Assembly (NCBI RefSeq): GCF_018866305.1
Contig: NZ_CP076456.1
Span: forward strand, 1,240,001 to 1,304,000
Source: Arthrobacter sunyaminii
Lineage (GTDB): Bacteria; Actinomycetota; Actinomycetes; Actinomycetales; Micrococcaceae
Length of the DNA: 64,000 nt
Reading direction: 5' to 3'
A model generated the notes under the pieces. The model worked only from the letters and a program-made list of their open reading frames with translations, did not search any database and had not been told where the DNA came from. Shown in pieces: positions 45,177 to 53,306 of this stretch. Positions within the stretch are counted from its first letter, which is position 1. Each line of letters opens with the position of its first letter. Both the position numbers and the translations under genes were made by a program.

Positions 45177-46444
45177 GCACATCCACCGCACGCAGCACCC
45201 CGGCATCCACATTGATCACCAACATTGGCGAGCTATCCACCCAAGATGAAACCCGCGGCACCGGATCAGTGCTGCAGGATGCGGCTGTGGTGTTTGAGGG
45301 TGAACGGATCAGCTGGATCGGTGCGGCTTCCGATGCGCCTGCCGCTGATGAGATGGTTGACGCCGGCGGGCGGGCGGGACTTCCGGGCTGGGTGGATTCG
45401 CATACCCACCTGGTCTTTGCCGGGGACCGCGGTGCGGAGTTCGAAGCCCGGATGGCGGGGGAGTCCTACGCTGCCGGCGGCATAGCCGTCACCACCAATG
45501 CCACCCGGGCTGCCTCGGATTATGACCTGACCCGGCTTCTGCTGGCACGCGTTGCCGAGGCGGCGGCCGGCGGCACCACCTATCTTGAGACCAAAACCGG
45601 GTACGGGCTGAACCTGGAGGAAGAGCGGCGGCACGCGCGCATTGCCGCCACCGTGGCGAACCAGGTGACCTACCTCGGCGCACACCTGGTGCCGGCCGGC
45701 TCCGACGCGGACGACTACACGGATCTGGTGTGCACCGAGATGCTCGAAGCGGTGCTGCCGTATGTGCAGTGGGCCGACGTCTTTTGCGAAGAGGGTGCCT
45801 TCACGGAGGACCAGTCGCGGCGGGTGCTGAAGGCCTGCCGCGACGCCGGCCTGGGCCTGCGGGTGCACGGCAACCAGCTGGGCCACGGCGCCGGCGCGCG
45901 CCTGGCCGTGGAGTTTGGTGCAGCCAGCGTGGACCACGTGAACCACCTGACCGACGACGACATCGACGCGCTCGCCGGCACCTGGAAGGAATGGAACGCG
46001 GACGGAACGGATGCAGCCGCCCGGGTGGCAGGAACCGTGGCCACCTGTCTGCCCGCCTGCGACCTGTCCACCCGGGCGCCGCTGGCTCCGGCGCGGAAAC
46101 TGCTGGATGCCGGAGTCCAGGTGGCGCTGGCGTCCAACTGCAACCCCGGGACCTCTCACACCAGTTCCATGAACTTCTGTGTGGCGACGGCGGTGCTGCA
46201 GATGGGCCTCACGGTTCAGGAAGCACTGCGGGCTGCGACGTTCGGCGGCGCGCTGGCCCTGCGCGTGCACACCGGGGAGGACCGGGACGGGCAGCGGGCG
46301 GTGGGGTCGCTCGCCGTCGGGCACCGTGCGGACCTGCAGCTGCTCAACGCTCCCTCGGCTGCGCATCTGGCCTACCGGCCCGGCATGCCGCTGACCGGTG
46401 CCGTGTGGCGGGCCGGACAACAGCTGGGGTTGCCTGCCCGGTAG
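45173..46444 (+). CDS. hutI: Imidazolonepropionase
   Basis: A 423-residue third pathway enzyme, hydrolysing imidazolonepropionate to N-formimidoyl-L-glutamate. Motifs: GWVDSHTHLVFAGDRGAEFE near residue 72, TYLETKTGYGL near 138, GAHLVPAG near 165, LRVHGNQLGHGAGA near 230, VDHVNHL near 255 and ASNCNPGTSHTSSM near 322. ATG overlaps the hutF stop by 4 bases. Last gene of the operon. Confidence 0.95.
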   Translation: MSTSTARSTPASTLITNIGELSTQDETRGTGSVLQDAAVVFEGERISWIGAASDAPAADEMVDAGGRAGLPGWVDSHTHLVFAGDRGAEFEARMAGESYAAGGIAVTTNATRAASDYDLTRLLLARVAEAAAGGTTYLETKTGYGLNLEEERRHARIAATVANQVTYLGAHLVPAGSDADDYTDLVCTEMLEAVLPYVQWADVFCEEGAFTEDQSRRVLKACRDAGLGLRVHGNQLGHGAGARLAVEFGAASVDHVNHLTDDDIDALAGTWKEWNADGTDAAARVAGTVATCLPACDLSTRAPLAPARKLLDAGVQVALASNCNPGTSHTSSMNFCVATAVLQMGLTVQEALRAATFGGALALRVHTGEDRDGQRAVGSLAVGHRADLQLLNAPSAAHLAYRPGMPLTGAVWRAGQQLGLPAR

Positions 46445-46499
46445 CCGATCCGCGGTCCGGAACCGTGCGGTTCCTTGCACATCCTGCACAATGGAAGGC

Positions 46500-47288
46500 A
46501 TGCGTGCCGCCTTCCCCTCCGTCCCCGCCGAGTCGCTTGATCCGCGGGCACGGAAGATGCTCGTCTTCGAAATCCTGATTGTGCTGGGACTGTCCCTGGG
46601 CCGCTCGGGGGTTTACGCCGTCGTCGAACTCCTGGAAAAGGCAACCGAGGGACCGCTGGCCGGGCAGACGACCACGCTGAACCCGGTCCTGGACGAGAAC
46701 CCCTGGTTTGACCTGACCTATCAGCTGCTGGGGATTTTCTTCTCGCTGCTGCCCGTGGCCCTGGTGCTGTTTTTGCTCACTGAACCCGGTAAATCGGCGT
46801 TCCGGCGCATCGGGTTCACCTTCGAGAAGCCGCTGCGCGATTTCGGGCTGGGCGCGGGCCTAGCGGCGGTGATCTGTGTGGGAACCCTGGGCGTATACGC
46901 GGCCGGCCGGGCGCTGGGCATCACCACCGCGCTGGTGCCCGCAGCGCTGGACACGTACTGGTGGACGCTGCCGGTGCTGATCCTCTCGGCCGTGCGGCAT
47001 GCGGTCCTCGAGGAAGTCATTGTGGTGGGATACCTGTTCCTGCGGCTCCGGCAGCTGGGCTGGGGGACGCCGGCGATCATCCTGACCAGCGCCCTGATCC
47101 GTGCCAGCTATCACCTGTACCAGGGGATTGGGCCGGGCATTGGAAACTTTTTGATGGGGCTGATCTTCGGGTACGCGTATGTCAAGACCCGCCGCGTGAT
47201 GCCGCTGGTGATCGCCCATGCCCTGGTGGACATCACCGGGTTTGTGGGTTTTGCCCTGTTTGGTCCCGCCATCGGGATCGGCAACTGA
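46500..47288 (+). CDS. CPBP-family intramembrane protease homologue
   Basis: About 262 residues and seven to eight hydrophobic helices. CPBP (Abi) motifs are recognisable: motif 1 LEEVIVVGYLFLRL near residue 172 (the Glu pair is kept but the Arg of the EExxxR consensus is absent), motif 2 RASYHLYQG near 203 and motif 3 IAHALVDITGF near 240. If active it would cleave or process membrane substrates. Start uncertain between ATG 46500 (next to GGAAGG) and ATG 46491. Convergent with the TetR gene. Confidence 0.85.
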   Translation: MRAAFPSVPAESLDPRARKMLVFEILIVLGLSLGRSGVYAVVELLEKATEGPLAGQTTTLNPVLDENPWFDLTYQLLGIFFSLLPVALVLFLLTEPGKSAFRRIGFTFEKPLRDFGLGAGLAAVICVGTLGVYAAGRALGITTALVPAALDTYWWTLPVLILSAVRHAVLEEVIVVGYLFLRLRQLGWGTPAIILTSALIRASYHLYQGIGPGIGNFLMGLIFGYAYVKTRRVMPLVIAHALVDITGFVGFALFGPAIGIGN

Positions 47289-47336
47289 TGCCGGCGCGCC
47301 TGCCCTTCTGCGTTTCATGGTGCCGGTCACCGGCGC

Positions 47337-48044
47337 TCAGCTGTGCAGCACAGGTCCGCCGCCCAGTTGTTCAGCGAGTCCGGAGAGCAGGATGCTCAAC
47401 CCCTGATCCAACTCAACTTCGCCGTCATAGTCCGCAAGAATCGGTGCAAGGGACCTGAGCCGGGGGAATTCCTTCGGGGGCAGCCGGTGCAGGCCAAGAC
47501 GCAGAATGGCTTCATCTTCTTCGGGATCGGCGATGAGCTCCTGCAGCTCGTTCAGGATGTGTCCGTAGAGGAACGAGTAAAAGGCACGATAGATGTGCAG
47601 GGCATCCTCGGGGGAAAATCCGGCTTTCATGAGCAGCGCCAAAATCCGCTCAAGCGGCCGCAGTGTTCCCCGGGGGCGCAGGCCCAGAGGAGTGGACAAA
47701 GGCCTGGTGACCAGCAGCGGGACCGTGTTGGGGTGCTGCAGGGCCAGCACCCGGACGTCATGGGCGATGCGTCGCAGCTGAGCCTGCCAGTCCAACTCAT
47801 CCAGACAAATCGTCAGTTTATTGAAGACCAGTTCTTCGACCCCGGCCAGCAGGGCTGCACGGTTTTCCGCGTAACGGTAAAGGCTCATCGGATCGCAGTG
47901 AAGTTCCTGCGCCAGCCGACGCATGCTGAGAGCTTCCAGTCCGTTGGCATCCACCAGGTCCAGTGCCGTCCCCAGCACGAGTTCCCTGCTCAGGCGAGCT
48001 TTTCGGGAACCTGATGTGGCTGGTGTTTCCGGGGCTTCCGTCAT
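47337..48044 (-). CDS. TetR/AcrR-family regulator (TetR_C type)
   Basis: 235 residues. N-terminal helix-turn-helix: LSRELVLGTALDLVDANGLEALSMRRLAQELHCDPMSLYRYAENRAAL (cited as SMRRLAQELHCDPMSLYRY). The C-terminal ligand domain resembles that of tetracycline repressors (HPNTVPLLVTRPLSTPLGLR, FYSFLYGHILNELQEL). Upstream lie a GAGCGA-ACA-TCGCTC palindrome (48073-48087) in its leader and TCTACAGTGTAGA at 48137, either of which could be its operator. It may also control the small genes at 48230-48828. Confidence 0.9.
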   Translation of the reverse strand: MTEAPETPATSGSRKARLSRELVLGTALDLVDANGLEALSMRRLAQELHCDPMSLYRYAENRAALLAGVEELVFNKLTICLDELDWQAQLRRIAHDVRVLALQHPNTVPLLVTRPLSTPLGLRPRGTLRPLERILALLMKAGFSPEDALHIYRAFYSFLYGHILNELQELIADPEEDEAILRLGLHRLPPKEFPRLRSLAPILADYDGEVELDQGLSILLSGLAEQLGGGPVLHS

Positions 48045-48136
48045 GGGGTGGGTCCGTCCTGATCGTCTTGGGGAGCGAACATCGCTCGCTCTGCACTAAT
48101 AATAATGGTTGCTTCTACGTAGGCCTACGGCTACAG

Positions 48137-48149
48137 TCTACAGTGTAGA
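48137..48149. promoter_or_regulatory. Putative TetR operator TCTACAGTGTAGA
   Basis: A perfect palindrome with arms TCTAC/GTAGA about AGT, in the 185-bp divergent region between the TetR gene and the gene at 48230. It resembles tet-type operators (TCTA...TAGA). A second, related segment TCTACGTAGGCCTAC lies at 48114-48128, so two dimers may bind side by side. Confidence 0.6.
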
Positions 48150-48229
48150 GCAGCCGACATGGTTTTCGGAGAGATCAGAGTTTGCATGGCCGGTAGTGGC
48201 CACTCGCACCGATCGATCAGGAGAAGCGC

Positions 48230-48589
48230 ATGACTGCAATGACAGACACAACCCCCGCTGACCGTACCGGGAACGCCAAGACAGCCGAGGACCGGGTCCG
48301 TCAGTTCCTTGCTGTATGCACCGTACGGGACCTCGATGACAGTGCAGTCCTGCCCGTTGCCGACCTCTACGGCATGTTCATCATCTGGTGTGAACAAAAC
48401 AGCACAGATCCGCTGTCCATTCAGCTCTTCTCGAAGGTACTGCGGGATGAAGGAATCGAGGTCGGGCTTCAGCGCAGGGAAAAAGTGGTCAAAGGCATCA
48501 TGGTCACAGGCCAAATCCCCATCCAGTACATTCTGGAGACTGATAAGGCTCCGGGTCCCAACAGTGTGCTGGGGGCACTTCCGGCGTGA
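48230..48589 (+). CDS. Small winged-helix protein resembling phage/plasmid primase C-terminal (D5-like) domain
   Basis: 119 residues, ATG 48230 with AGGAGAAG ahead. The central pattern, VRQFLAVCTVRD...VADLYGMFIIWCEQNSTDPLS...FSKVLRDEGIEVGLQRREKVVKGI (in pieces), follows the spacing of the winged-helix domain at the C-terminus of P4/D5-type primases: FL, then LY-x2-(Y/F)-x2-WC, then F-x3-L-x3-G, then a basic wing and GI. No helicase or primase part is present. It is translationally coupled to the next gene (GTGA/TGATG overlap). Probably a DNA-binding protein; a remnant of a mobile element is an alternative. Confidence 0.7.
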   Translation: MTAMTDTTPADRTGNAKTAEDRVRQFLAVCTVRDLDDSAVLPVADLYGMFIIWCEQNSTDPLSIQLFSKVLRDEGIEVGLQRREKVVKGIMVTGQIPIQYILETDKAPGPNSVLGALPA

Positions 48590-48828
48590 TGCCCGCTCAC
48601 CCCGTACCCCTGGAGAGACACCGCAGCACTATCGTTGAGGCACTGAAGCCGGCCGTGCAGGACGTAGCTGAAGAAGCTACGCTGATCGGTGTCGAACTTG
48701 TCGCGGGGCAACTGGATCTGGGCATCCAGCGGCATTGGGGCACGGATCACGGTATCGGCTCCGATGAACTGCGCGCGACTGCACGGGACATCATCGCGGC
48801 GAGGCAGCGTTCAGGCCGCGCGCGCTGA
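48586..48828 (+). CDS. 80-aa protein of unknown function
   Basis: Starts at GTG 48586 or ATG 48589, overlapping the stop of the preceding gene, which supports translation. One amphipathic helical stretch (TIVEALKPAVQDVAEEATLIGVELVAGQ, cited as ALKPAVQDVAEEA), then LDLGIQRHWGTDHGIGSDELRATARDIIAARQ. No transmembrane helix or signal peptide. Family not recognised; its fate is tied to the primase-like gene by coupling. Confidence 0.6.
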   Translation: MMPAHPVPLERHRSTIVEALKPAVQDVAEEATLIGVELVAGQLDLGIQRHWGTDHGIGSDELRATARDIIAARQRSGRAR

Positions 48829-48901
48829 AGGGTGCCGCAGGAGTTGGACACCGCCGCCGGTGATGCCCGCCCGGAACGCCGACCAAGGAGCACACCCGCC
48901 T

Positions 48902-50695
48902 GTGACACTGACGACCCCGTGGGGAGCTGACCTGGATCCGGAATCCGTTCTGCAGGAATATCCGCGTCCGCAGCTTGTCCGCGACAGTTGCCTGAACCTC
49001 AACGGGTATTGGGAGTACGCCATCACCTCGGTCCGCAGGAAGCGGCCGCCAGCCGAGGGCGACTGGGACGGGCAGATCCTCGTACCGTTCTCGCCCGAGG
49101 CACCGCTGTCCGGTGTCGGCCGCCAACTCCAGCCCCAGCAGTTCCTTTGGTACCGGCGCATGGTCCGGCTGCCCGACGGTTTTGCCGGCGAGCGCGTGCT
49201 GCTGCATTTCGGCGCGGTGGACCAAAGCTGCACGGTTACGGTGAACGGCACGGAAATGGGCGGGCACGACGGCGGCTACCTGCCGTTTTCCCTGGATGTC
49301 ACGGACGCGCTGGTGCCCGGTGGCGAGCAGGAAATCGTGGTCCGGGTCCGGGACATCAGTGACACCGGATACCACAGCCGTGGCAAGCAGACCCTGGACC
49401 GCGGCGGCATCTGGTACACCGCGCAGTCCGGCATCTGGCAAACGGTGTGGCTGGAGTCCGTGCCGGGGACGAGCATCTCGCAGTTGCTCCTGGTTCCGGA
49501 TCTGGACTCCGTCACGGTGACCGTGCTGCTGGACGAGACCGGCGACGTCGGGCGCGACCTGTCTGCGGCGATCACTGTGTCCGCCGGCGGACGCACTGTG
49601 GCGGACGCCGTCGTCGTTCCCGGGGAAGCCGTGAACATCCCGGTGCCGGATCCGCATCTGTGGACACCCGATGATCCGTTCCTGTATGACCTGGACGTGC
49701 GGCTGCTTTCGGGCGGCCGGGAGATCGACAGTGTGCGCAGCTATACCGGGCTGCGGACCTTTGGAACGGGACCGGATGCAGCGGGTCATACCCGGCTCCT
49801 GCTCAACGGCACACCGTACTTCCACGCCGGGTTGCTGGACCAGGGGTACTGGCCGGACGGGCTGTACACGGCGCCGTCGGATGCTGCTCTGGCTTATGAC
49901 ATCCAAACCGCCAAGGATTTGGGTTTCACCATGCTGCGCAAGCACATCAAGGTGGAACCGCTGCGGTGGTACTACCACTGCGACCGCCTCGGCATGCTGG
50001 TGTGGCAGGACCTGGTCAGCGGCGGCCGTTCCTACCGGCACTCAGTGGTGACGGCTCCGGCCGTGGGGCTGCCCCACCGTGATGACAGTGACCACGATGC
50101 GTTCGGGCGTGCTGATGAAGCGGGCCGGGACGAGTTCCTGACGGAGCTGCACGGCACCGTGAACCTGCTGCGTAACAGCACCTCGCTGGCCGTGTGGGTT
50201 CCGTTCAACGAAGGCTGGGGCCAGTTTGACGCGAACGCCGTCACCGACCTGCTGCGCTCGCTGGATCCGACCCGCAGCATCGACCATGCCAGCGGCTGGC
50301 ACGACCAGGGCGGGGGAGACCTCAAGAGCGTGCACGTGTACTTTGTGCCGTTTGTGCTCCGGAAGGGCTGGCTGCGGGACGGGCGCGCCGTCGTCCTGTC
50401 CGAGTACGGCGGCTACAGCCTGCGCGTTCCGGGCCACACCTTCAACGAGAAGGAGTTCGGCTACCGGAAATTCAAGACGCCGGAGGCCCTGCGGCGGGCG
50501 TGGATCAAGCTGCACCGTCAGCAGATCGAACCGGCGGTGGCTCAGGGGCTGGCTGCGACCGTGTACACGCAGCTGACCGATGTGGAGGACGAAGTGAACG
50601 GGCTGCTCACCTATGACCGGCGCGTGGTGAAGATCGATGCCGACACGGTGCGGGAGACCAATGCCGCTCTGGTCCGCGCGGCCGTGGGTTCCTGA
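48902..50695 (+). CDS. Glycoside hydrolase family 2 protein
   Basis: About 597 residues, likely a beta-galactosidase/glucuronidase/mannosidase-type enzyme. The N-terminal sugar-binding beta domain has LNLNGYWEYAI, QFLWYRRMVRLP and LLHFGAVDQSCTVTVNG (residues about 25-115). An immunoglobulin-like domain and a TIM barrel follow, with the acid/base Glu in VWVPFNEGWGQFD near 440 and the nucleophile Glu in VVLSEYGGYS near 500. It has no signal peptide, so it is cytoplasmic. GTG 48902 is chosen for AAGGAG upstream; ATG 48863 is the alternative. No transporter or sugar regulator adjoins it; substrate not predictable. Confidence 0.9.
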   Translation: MTLTTPWGADLDPESVLQEYPRPQLVRDSCLNLNGYWEYAITSVRRKRPPAEGDWDGQILVPFSPEAPLSGVGRQLQPQQFLWYRRMVRLPDGFAGERVLLHFGAVDQSCTVTVNGTEMGGHDGGYLPFSLDVTDALVPGGEQEIVVRVRDISDTGYHSRGKQTLDRGGIWYTAQSGIWQTVWLESVPGTSISQLLLVPDLDSVTVTVLLDETGDVGRDLSAAITVSAGGRTVADAVVVPGEAVNIPVPDPHLWTPDDPFLYDLDVRLLSGGREIDSVRSYTGLRTFGTGPDAAGHTRLLLNGTPYFHAGLLDQGYWPDGLYTAPSDAALAYDIQTAKDLGFTMLRKHIKVEPLRWYYHCDRLGMLVWQDLVSGGRSYRHSVVTAPAVGLPHRDDSDHDAFGRADEAGRDEFLTELHGTVNLLRNSTSLAVWVPFNEGWGQFDANAVTDLLRSLDPTRSIDHASGWHDQGGGDLKSVHVYFVPFVLRKGWLRDGRAVVLSEYGGYSLRVPGHTFNEKEFGYRKFKTPEALRRAWIKLHRQQIEPAVAQGLAATVYTQLTDVEDEVNGLLTYDRRVVKIDADTVRETNAALVRAAVGS

Positions 50696-50700
50696 CCGTT

Positions 50701-51675
50701 TCAGCGGCGGCGTTGCCTGGGCAGCCCAGCTCGAAGCAACATGCTCATCAGCCCGTCCGGATCGTTCCGGGGTTTGATGAGGTCGGCCCAGGACCAGCGG
50801 ACAAAGCCAACGCCGGTCGCCCGAATCGCATCTTCCCGCCTCTTCTCGAGGATGAGGGCTTCCCGGGAAGCCGTGCCGACCTGTTGGCTGGCGCCGGGGC
50901 TTCGGCTGGATCCCGCGGTTCCATACTTCACCGCGCCGTCGAATTCACCGACCAGCGCGTAGTCCTTCCAGAAAAAGTCGGTTCTTCCAATGAATTGTCC
51001 TCCGGCAGACCGGAACTCATATTGGAGGTCCGGAGGCGGAAATCCGTACAGATGCAAAACGGCACGGGAATAGGACTCGCCGGGGGATTCGGAACGGCTG
51101 TCCGCGAAGGAGATCACCCTTCTCGCCCTGGTGCGTTTGGCCTCGTCCGGAAGGTTTTCGCAAAGGATCAGCAAGGCATCCTTCTCCAAAGCGGGAAGGC
51201 TGCGTGCCGCATCCGGACGCAGGACGTGGTCCATGGCGGGAACGGCACGCTCGAAGCGAAGCCGAGCGGCCATGTCGAGGACTGTTTGAGCACGTGAGGT
51301 GAGGGTAAGGCCGTCCCTTGTCGTGGTCGGTTCGAGTAATCTCCGAGGTGTCCAGCGGAGACTGCCGCGGCGCCTTCCATGCGAAGTGCCCGGTGCCAGC
51401 AGCAGGATTTCAGAGGTTCTGCCGACGACCGGTAAACCCCAGATGACGGCGGCCGACTGCTGGATCAGGATCCGTGGTGCCTGTGCCTGATCCACGGCAG
51501 CAGTAATCGAGGCACGGTCCCGGTCCCACTGCGGCATCTTCTGCCACTGGGCGGCTTCGACGTAGACCCCGGCCCGCACCCGGACCAGCTCGCCCGCCTG
51601 ACATCTCCGGGCCAGGGAACGTCTGCCGGAGCCGTCGCGATCGGCGTCGGCTGCATAAAGAAACTCCGGATCCAT
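50701..51675 (-). CDS. AbiEi-antitoxin-like protein with C-terminal endonuclease-like (DUF559) domain
   Basis: 324 residues. The N-terminal region (LARRCQAGELVRVRAGVYV, about residues 20-40) resembles the winged-helix of AbiEi-type proteins, followed by the transcriptional-regulator-like middle part (TSRAQTVLDMAARLRFERAV, cited in part). The C-terminal portion carries SPGESYSRAVLHLYGFPPPDLQYEF, GRTDFFWKDYALVGEFDGAVKYG (in pieces), with Glu, Asp and E-x-D arranged as in Vsr/DUF559 PD-(D/E)xK folds. No AbiEii nucleotidyltransferase toxin lies nearby, so it is an orphan. Such orphans are common in actinobacteria and of unknown role. Convergent with the GH2 gene (5-bp gap). Confidence 0.82.
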   Translation of the reverse strand: MDPEFLYAADADRDGSGRRSLARRCQAGELVRVRAGVYVEAAQWQKMPQWDRDRASITAAVDQAQAPRILIQQSAAVIWGLPVVGRTSEILLLAPGTSHGRRRGSLRWTPRRLLEPTTTRDGLTLTSRAQTVLDMAARLRFERAVPAMDHVLRPDAARSLPALEKDALLILCENLPDEAKRTRARRVISFADSRSESPGESYSRAVLHLYGFPPPDLQYEFRSAGGQFIGRTDFFWKDYALVGEFDGAVKYGTAGSSRSPGASQQVGTASREALILEKRREDAIRATGVGFVRWSWADLIKPRNDPDGLMSMLLRAGLPRQRRR

Positions 51676-51745
51676 GGGACAAGCGTGAATCCGGGGCTTT
51701 CTTCACTAGATGAACTGGGAGCGATCTGTGGATAAAAACCCCGCC

Positions 51746-52475
51746 CGGGGGAAAGGCGGCCACTTTGGGCAGGCGCATCCGGATTGGGAATCTGCTGCCG
51801 GTGCGGACCGGCCCGCCCGAAAGGTGCGCGGATGCCCGGAGCGGCAGCGGATCAGGGGTCCGGTCCGCCCAATAGGTGCGCGGATGCCCAAAGCGGCAGC
51901 AGATCAGGGTCCGGTCCGCCCAAAAGGTGCGCGGATGCCCAGAGCGGCAGCATTTACCCAACTGGTTCCGCCACCAGCGGGAAAGACCGCCACTTTGGGC
52001 AGGCGCATCCGGATTGGGAATTTGCTGCCGGTGCGGACCGGCAGTGATTTCCCAAAAGGTGCGCGGATGCCCAAAACGGCAGCGGATCAGGGGTCCGGTC
52101 CGCCCAAAAGGTGCGCGGCTGCCCGGAGCGGCAGCGGATCAGGGGTCCGGTCCGCCCAAAAGGTGCGCGGATGCCCAAAGCGGTAGCGGATCAGGGTCCG
52201 GCCCGCCCAAAAGGTGCGCGGCTGCCCAAAGCGGCAGCATTTGCCCAACTGGTTCCGCCGCCACCGGGAAAGGCGACCACTTTGGGCAGGCGCATCCGGA
52301 TTGGGATTCTGCTGCCGGTGCGGACCGGCAGTGATTTCCCGAAGGGTGCGCGGATGCCCAGAACGGCAGCGGATCAGGGGTCCGGTCCGCCCAAAAGGTG
52401 CGCAGCTGCCCAAAACGGCAGCGGATCAGGGGTCCGGTCCGCCCGAAAGGTGCGCGGATGCCCAGAACGGCAGCA
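51746..52475. repeat. Higher-order tandem repeat array: ten 51/52-bp units with three longer interspersed units
   Basis: Unit A (about 52 bp, containing GGTGCGCGGATGCCCAAAG, GGCAGCGGATCAGGGG and TCCGGTCCGCCC) begins with GGTGCGC at 51823, 51875, 51926, 52058, 52110, 52162, 52213, 52345, 52397 and 52449, i.e. steps of 52, 51, 132, 52, 52, 51, 132, 52, 52. Unit B (ACTTTGGGCAGGCGCATCCG...) lies at about 51746, 51951 and 52239. It contains the hairpin TGCCGGT-GCGG-ACCGGCA. The order is B-AAA-B-AAAA-B-AAA. The step is not a multiple of 3 and several frames stay open merely because of base composition, so I judge it non-coding. It starts about 70 bp upstream of the AbiEi-like gene and ends 3 bp from the stop of the VOC gene. 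No unique spacers exist, so it is not CRISPR. This fills the 803-bp gap 51676-52478. Confidence 0.93.
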
Positions 52476-52478
52476 GAA

Positions 52479-53138
52479 CTAGATCTCGACGAGGCCCTTG
52501 GCCGTGTTGAACGTGACGGACATGATGCCGGGCGTGCCCTTGGGGGAAATCCACGTGACACCCACGTTCTCCAGCGGTTCCTCGGCCGGGGTGCCCAGCC
52601 ACTGCGCCACACGGTCAGCGGAGCCGGCGATGGTCAGCGAGTCCAGCTTCACGGCACCGGGCATGCCGGGCAGGGCGGCCGAGGGGTGCAGTTCCTCGGT
52701 TCCGTCATCCCAGCGCAGCATGTACGGCACCTGGGGGTCGGCGATCAGGCCGTTGATGCCGATCTGCCGCCAGGTCAGTTCCTGTCCGTCGGGGAACTTC
52801 CGGTTGCCCGGAACGGAGAGCCGTCCAAGCCGTTCTTCAAAGGGGGCGAGGTCATCCACGGCCACGCACCAGCCCATCCAGCCGCCGCCGCACTCGGAGC
52901 GCTGGCGCACTGCCTGGCCGAAGGGAGCCTTGTCCGAGGCCGGGTGGTTCAGGGCCTCCACCACCTCGACGTACTGATGGTTGGCCAGGGGAAGGATCAT
53001 GTTCCGCGTACCAAAACGCGGATGGACGCCGCCCTTGACGAAGTCCGCTCCCAGAGCGTCTGCGATCCTCTCTGTCGTGGCCAAAAGACCGTCGGATTCA
53101 CTGGCATAAGATACATGGTCCAAGCGCATGCGGCCCAT
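52479..53138 (-). CDS. VOC/glyoxalase-like domain protein
   Basis: A 219-residue protein of the Glyoxalase-like (PF13468-type) group. N-terminal MRLDHVSYASE...ALGADFVKGGVHPRFGTRNMILPL (cited as VHPRFGTRNMILPL) is the family signature, followed by QYVEVVEAL and GWMGWCVAVDDLAPFEERLG. The second half has LTWRQIGINGLI and LPYMLRWD-like PYMLRWDDGTEELHPSA. Start ATG 53138; ATG 53129 is possible. A longer upstream frame reaches the intergenic operator and is not credible. Function unknown. The repeat array begins directly behind its stop codon. Confidence 0.85.
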   Translation of the reverse strand: MGRMRLDHVSYASESDGLLATTERIADALGADFVKGGVHPRFGTRNMILPLANHQYVEVVEALNHPASDKAPFGQAVRQRSECGGGWMGWCVAVDDLAPFEERLGRLSVPGNRKFPDGQELTWRQIGINGLIADPQVPYMLRWDDGTEELHPSAALPGMPGAVKLDSLTIAGSADRVAQWLGTPAEEPLENVGVTWISPKGTPGIMSVTFNTAKGLVEI

Positions 53139-53165
53139 AATGGCACGTTGTGACCAGCGTCTCGA

Positions 53166-53181
53166 CTTAGGACCACCTAAG
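53166..53181. promoter_or_regulatory. CTTAGG-ACCA-CCTAAG inverted repeat
   Basis: A 16-bp palindrome with 6-bp perfect arms, 28 bp upstream of the VOC gene and about 140 bp upstream of the SAM-IV riboswitch. Placed as an operator for one or both divergent transcripts. Regulator unknown. Confidence 0.45.
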
Positions 53182-53306
53182 GCGGCCAAAGGCGCTTTCC
53201 CCGCAGCCGCCGGGAAAAGGTACGCGCCATCCGTGCCGCCGACGCCCTGGAAATGATCCGTCACACTCCTTGCAGGCGCCGGACTTATCCGTTTTCATAG
53301 GGGATA

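Noticed and set aside
51746..52475. CRISPR array
   Set aside because: Units are contiguous and similar along their full length, with no unique spacers and no cas genes.
51710..52612. Several overlapping open frames of 100-158 codons across the repeat array, both strands
   Set aside because: They arise from stop-poor GC-rich repeats. The repeat period is 51 or 52 bp, so no single frame reads the same peptide in each unit. There is no ribosome site and no match to a known family.
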